Assembly (NCBI GenBank): GCA_014237955.1
Contig: JABABY010000100.1
Location: 1 to 7,261 of the forward strand
Direction: 5' to 3'
Source of the DNA: Planctomycetota bacterium
GTDB taxonomy: Bacteria; Planctomycetota; Planctomycetia; Pirellulales; UBA7805
DNA length: 7,261 nt
Position numbers and translations under genes: made by a program
Notes under the pieces: model-generated
Databases searched by the model: none
Seen by the model: the letters and a program-made list of their open reading frames with translations, nothing else
What the model was told of the DNA's origin: nothing
Shown: positions 5,315 to 7,261 of the stretch, in pieces
Position numbering within the stretch: the stretch's first letter is position 1
Layout of the letters: every line of letters begins with the position of its first letter

Positions 5315-6526
5315 ATGAAAATTCGCCATATCTGTTTTCATATGCTGATCCTGGCCGTGGGAATGGCTGGTTCTGGCTGTCACCGCCACCATGTCAACAA
5401 TCTGCCTCCCGCCAACATGCTCATGGAGCCTGGCCCTGGAGTAGGAGGCCCGGGACCGGGTGTGATGCTCGGAAACCTACCGACACCTGTGCCCTACAAT
5501 ATTTCACAAATCGCATTTGAAGGCCCAGACGGCATGCATGTCCAGCATGACACAACCGGTCAGGGACTCTTTATTTCCGAACCGTTGGTGGTTCCCGGAC
5601 GGGAAGATTTTCCCCAGGGAGCAATCTATCGATTGAAACTTTCAGATGTTCCAGGACGGCCGGGAGAAGATTACTTTCCAACCTTAGAAGTCGGTCCCAC
5701 GACTGCCCGAACTGAGGCGTATCTGGCCCACAATGCCGTTCCTGTTAAATTCACCGCACAAGATTTTGATCAGATCAAGAGTGGGAATTTCGTAACAAAA
5801 GTCATCTATCTACCCGATCCGGAATACCAGCAACTGGCCCTGGCAGCCATCGAAACACTTGTCAGCACGAGGCTTGATCCCGGCGTTGACCCAATTCAAG
5901 AAGCGGATCGACGCGGTTCAATCCTGGCGATTGTGCGACTGGGCAACAAGATCCTTCCGAGCGGAGCAATGGCAAACGGCCTACTGGATCCAAACTGTCC
6001 TATCGGCCCGGAGCAAAGCATCAAGCAGGTTCAATACCAACAAGTTGTAGGACCTGACGGCACGATCGGAGAACCGGTCGGCTTTCCCATGCCTCAAGGT
6101 GGTTACCCCATGCCTCAAGGTGGTTACCCCATGCCTCAAGGTGGTTACCCCATGCCTCAAGGTGGCTACCCCATGCCTCAAGCAGCGATGGGAATGACCC
6201 CACAGCATCTGGCAGGTGTCACAACGCCCCAGTATGGAATGCCTATCACAGGAACACCTATTGGATTGCCCGGTCCACCACATATCCCCTTAGGAGTACC
6301 GGCCGGATTGCAGTCGCATACCGTTAAAAATTGGACACGGATGAATATCCCCAAACCGACACGCCGCGTACATATCAACGTCGAAGAAAAACCTGGTTAC
6401 AGCTATCCCAAACCGCCTGACCATGTGCGTATTGTCGAAGAGGCATCACGTGATCATAAGCATGCTTTTAAGCAACCCTTCCAAGATATGTATCAGTGGT
6501 TTGGTTCGGTATGCGGATGGCAATAA
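5315..6526 (+). CDS. predicted lipoprotein with paralogous core domain and PMPQGGY repeats
   Basis: I do not recognise a named family. From the ATG at 5315 the protein has 403 residues. It begins with a lipoprotein-type signal: MKIRHI, a hydrophobic stretch to about residue 18, then GSGC with Cys22 as the likely lipidated residue. The -3 position is Gly, which is atypical. A Pro/Gly-rich linker (38-60) contains PGPGV twice. The core, about residues 64-212, includes YRLKLSDVPG (105-114), FPTLEV (121-126), FVTKVIYLPDP (159-169) and a closing AIVRLG (205-210); the same pattern recurs in the next gene. Residues 258-289 are four PMPQGGY units plus PMPQ. The remainder is rich in Pro and Gly, then basic, and ends in QWFGSVCGWQ. 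The protein is probably anchored in the cell envelope with the repeat as a flexible spacer or contact surface (inference). It is divergent from a LolA-like gene, and the paralogue starts 77 bp downstream. Confidence 0.87.
   Translation: MKIRHICFHMLILAVGMAGSGCHRHHVNNLPPANMLMEPGPGVGGPGPGVMLGNLPTPVPYNISQIAFEGPDGMHVQHDTTGQGLFISEPLVVPGREDFPQGAIYRLKLSDVPGRPGEDYFPTLEVGPTTARTEAYLAHNAVPVKFTAQDFDQIKSGNFVTKVIYLPDPEYQQLALAAIETLVSTRLDPGVDPIQEADRRGSILAIVRLGNKILPSGAMANGLLDPNCPIGPEQSIKQVQYQQVVGPDGTIGEPVGFPMPQGGYPMPQGGYPMPQGGYPMPQGGYPMPQAAMGMTPQHLAGVTTPQYGMPITGTPIGLPGPPHIPLGVPAGLQSHTVKNWTRMNIPKPTRRVHINVEEKPGYSYPKPPDHVRIVEEASRDHKHAFKQPFQDMYQWFGSVCGWQ
6086..6181 (+). repeat. 21-bp tandem repeat, 4.6 copies, in frame in the lipoprotein gene
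   Basis: The unit CCCATGCCTCAAGGTGGTTAC encodes PMPQGGY. Full copies start at 6086, 6107, 6128 and 6149, followed by a 12-base partial copy (6170-6181). The copies are identical except for one silent change (GGT to GGC) in the fourth. Because the unit is a multiple of three, copy-number changes would keep the frame. Near-identity at synonymous positions suggests recent expansion by slippage or unequal recombination. Confidence 0.97.
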
Positions 6527-6603
6527 CAACAAGGGGTCCTCACTAGGAAGATCGCCACTTCCATTGTTGATCCTATGGCACCTAAGCTGATTCATCCAAG
6601 ACA

Positions 6604-7261
6604 ATGGTCCATATGCTCCGCCGCTTGAAAGTTGCAATGAGAGTCATTCGCCCATTGAGGTGCGAGAGGCTGGTGGCATCCTTTGTGCTGTTTCCGATAG
6701 CAATCTGCTTGACCATGGTGGTTCCATCGTCTGCGCAGGTTGTCCATTACCGCCATAGTAGTGAAATGCCACCTGGAGCGATTGGAACGTGGCAACTGCA
6801 GCGGGGCGGACCATTGCCTGGATATTTCCAGCCTGCCTCAATTTCAGTCCCCAATGGTTGTGCTGTCTCTTTAGCTACAGCAGGGAAATTTGATGGCCTC
6901 CAGGAGCATTCGCGTCGTGCGGCTTTTCTGATTGGCCAAGTCTACCGATTGAAGGTGGCGCAGATTCCGCTGTACGAAGGAGTGGAAGTTTTTCCAACCA
7001 TTGAAATCATCGATCGCATTTATCCTCCTGCAGGCCGCGAATTCGAATTCCCGATTCAAATCCGAATCACGCGCGACGACTTGCGTCAGGCAATACAAGG
7101 AAGGCTTGTCACTCGAGTGATCTATGTTGAAGATCCTCGCAGTGCGCTGCCTGTCGCAGAAAAACCGAACCAACAATATGCATTTGATGTCCGAAAAGGA
7201 GATGATCCTCTTCGAGTTGCCGATACACTCGGCCGCCCCGTTGCAATCCTCCGGCTCGGAG
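6604..7261 (+). CDS. exported protein paralogous to the upstream lipoprotein (3' end outside window)
   Basis: An open frame runs from just after a stop at 6583 to the right edge. Starting at ATG 6604 gives 219 visible codons; ATG 6613 or 6637 are also possible, and 6637 gives the most usual signal peptide length and has a weak GAAAG five bases upstream. A hydrophobic segment (VASFVLFPIAICLTMVV) ends in PSSA|QVV, a good signal peptidase I site. It has no lipobox, so the protein is probably released or periplasmic. From about residue 80 (6604 numbering) it aligns with the core of the preceding lipoprotein: VYRLKVAQIP with IYRLKLSDVP, VFPTIEI with YFPTLEV, LVTRVIYVEDP with FVTKVIYLPDP, and AILRLG with AIVRLG. 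The two genes are therefore tandem paralogues, probably in one transcript. The Pro-rich repeat of the first gene is not present in the visible part. No named family is recognised. Confidence 0.88.
   Translation, partial: MVHMLRRLKVAMRVIRPLRCERLVASFVLFPIAICLTMVVPSSAQVVHYRHSSEMPPGAIGTWQLQRGGPLPGYFQPASISVPNGCAVSLATAGKFDGLQEHSRRAAFLIGQVYRLKVAQIPLYEGVEVFPTIEIIDRIYPPAGREFEFPIQIRITRDDLRQAIQGRLVTRVIYVEDPRSALPVAEKPNQQYAFDVRKGDDPLRVADTLGRPVAILRLG

Noticed and set aside
6086..6181. Possible CRISPR-like array
   Set aside because: The repeats are directly adjacent with no spacers, in frame within a coding sequence, so this is a simple tandem repeat.
5981..6283. Minus-strand frames with LRHGVTT-type or LEAWGNH repeats
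   Set aside because: The repeats are only the reverse complement of the 21-bp PMPQGGY-coding repeat in the lipoprotein gene.
6527..6603. Terminator between the two paralogous genes
   Set aside because: Only a 4-bp stem (TCCT/AGGA) is visible near 6537-6548, with no T-run. Read-through between the genes is more likely.

Overview
The window looks like chromosomal DNA from a planctomycete, probably Pirellulaceae-like. This is inference: the housekeeping proteins resemble planctomycete versions, and the window carries exported proteins of a kind I associate with that phylum (a Pro/Gly/Tyr-repeat lipoprotein next to a paralogous secreted protein, and a LolA-like exported protein). I see no mobile element, CRISPR array, rRNA or tRNA. 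Gene density is high, and no gene-free stretch exceeds 300 bp.

Left part (1-2156, all minus strand). In transcription order there is a four-helix membrane protein of unknown function (2156-1464), then asd, aspartate-semialdehyde dehydrogenase (1377-361), then truA, tRNA pseudouridine synthase A (323 to beyond the left edge, 3' end missing). A good sigma70-like promoter overlaps the stop codon of the membrane-protein gene and probably drives asd-truA separately. Both the membrane-protein gene and asd start with GTG, each behind a clear Shine-Dalgarno sequence.

Centre (2157-4156, plus strand). A 274-bp divergent intergenic region leads into a pdxA-family dehydrogenase (2431-3489). A histidine phosphatase gene (3503-4156) follows after 13 bp. 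The two look like an operon. The phosphatase gene converges on, and overlaps by 38 bp, an exported protein gene on the minus strand.

Right part (4119-7261). A secreted LolA-like protein (5111-4119, minus) is divergent from a lipoprotein gene (5315-6526, plus) across a 203-bp region with a hairpin and a palindrome. The lipoprotein carries an almost perfect 21-bp tandem repeat encoding PMPQGGY. It is followed, 77 bp downstream, by a second exported protein (6604 to beyond the right edge) that shares its core domain. This pair of paralogous envelope proteins, with a LolA-like neighbour, is the least explained and most interesting part of the window. The other genes are mostly ordinary housekeeping (lysine/threonine/methionine precursor synthesis, tRNA modification, vitamin B6-type dehydrogenase).
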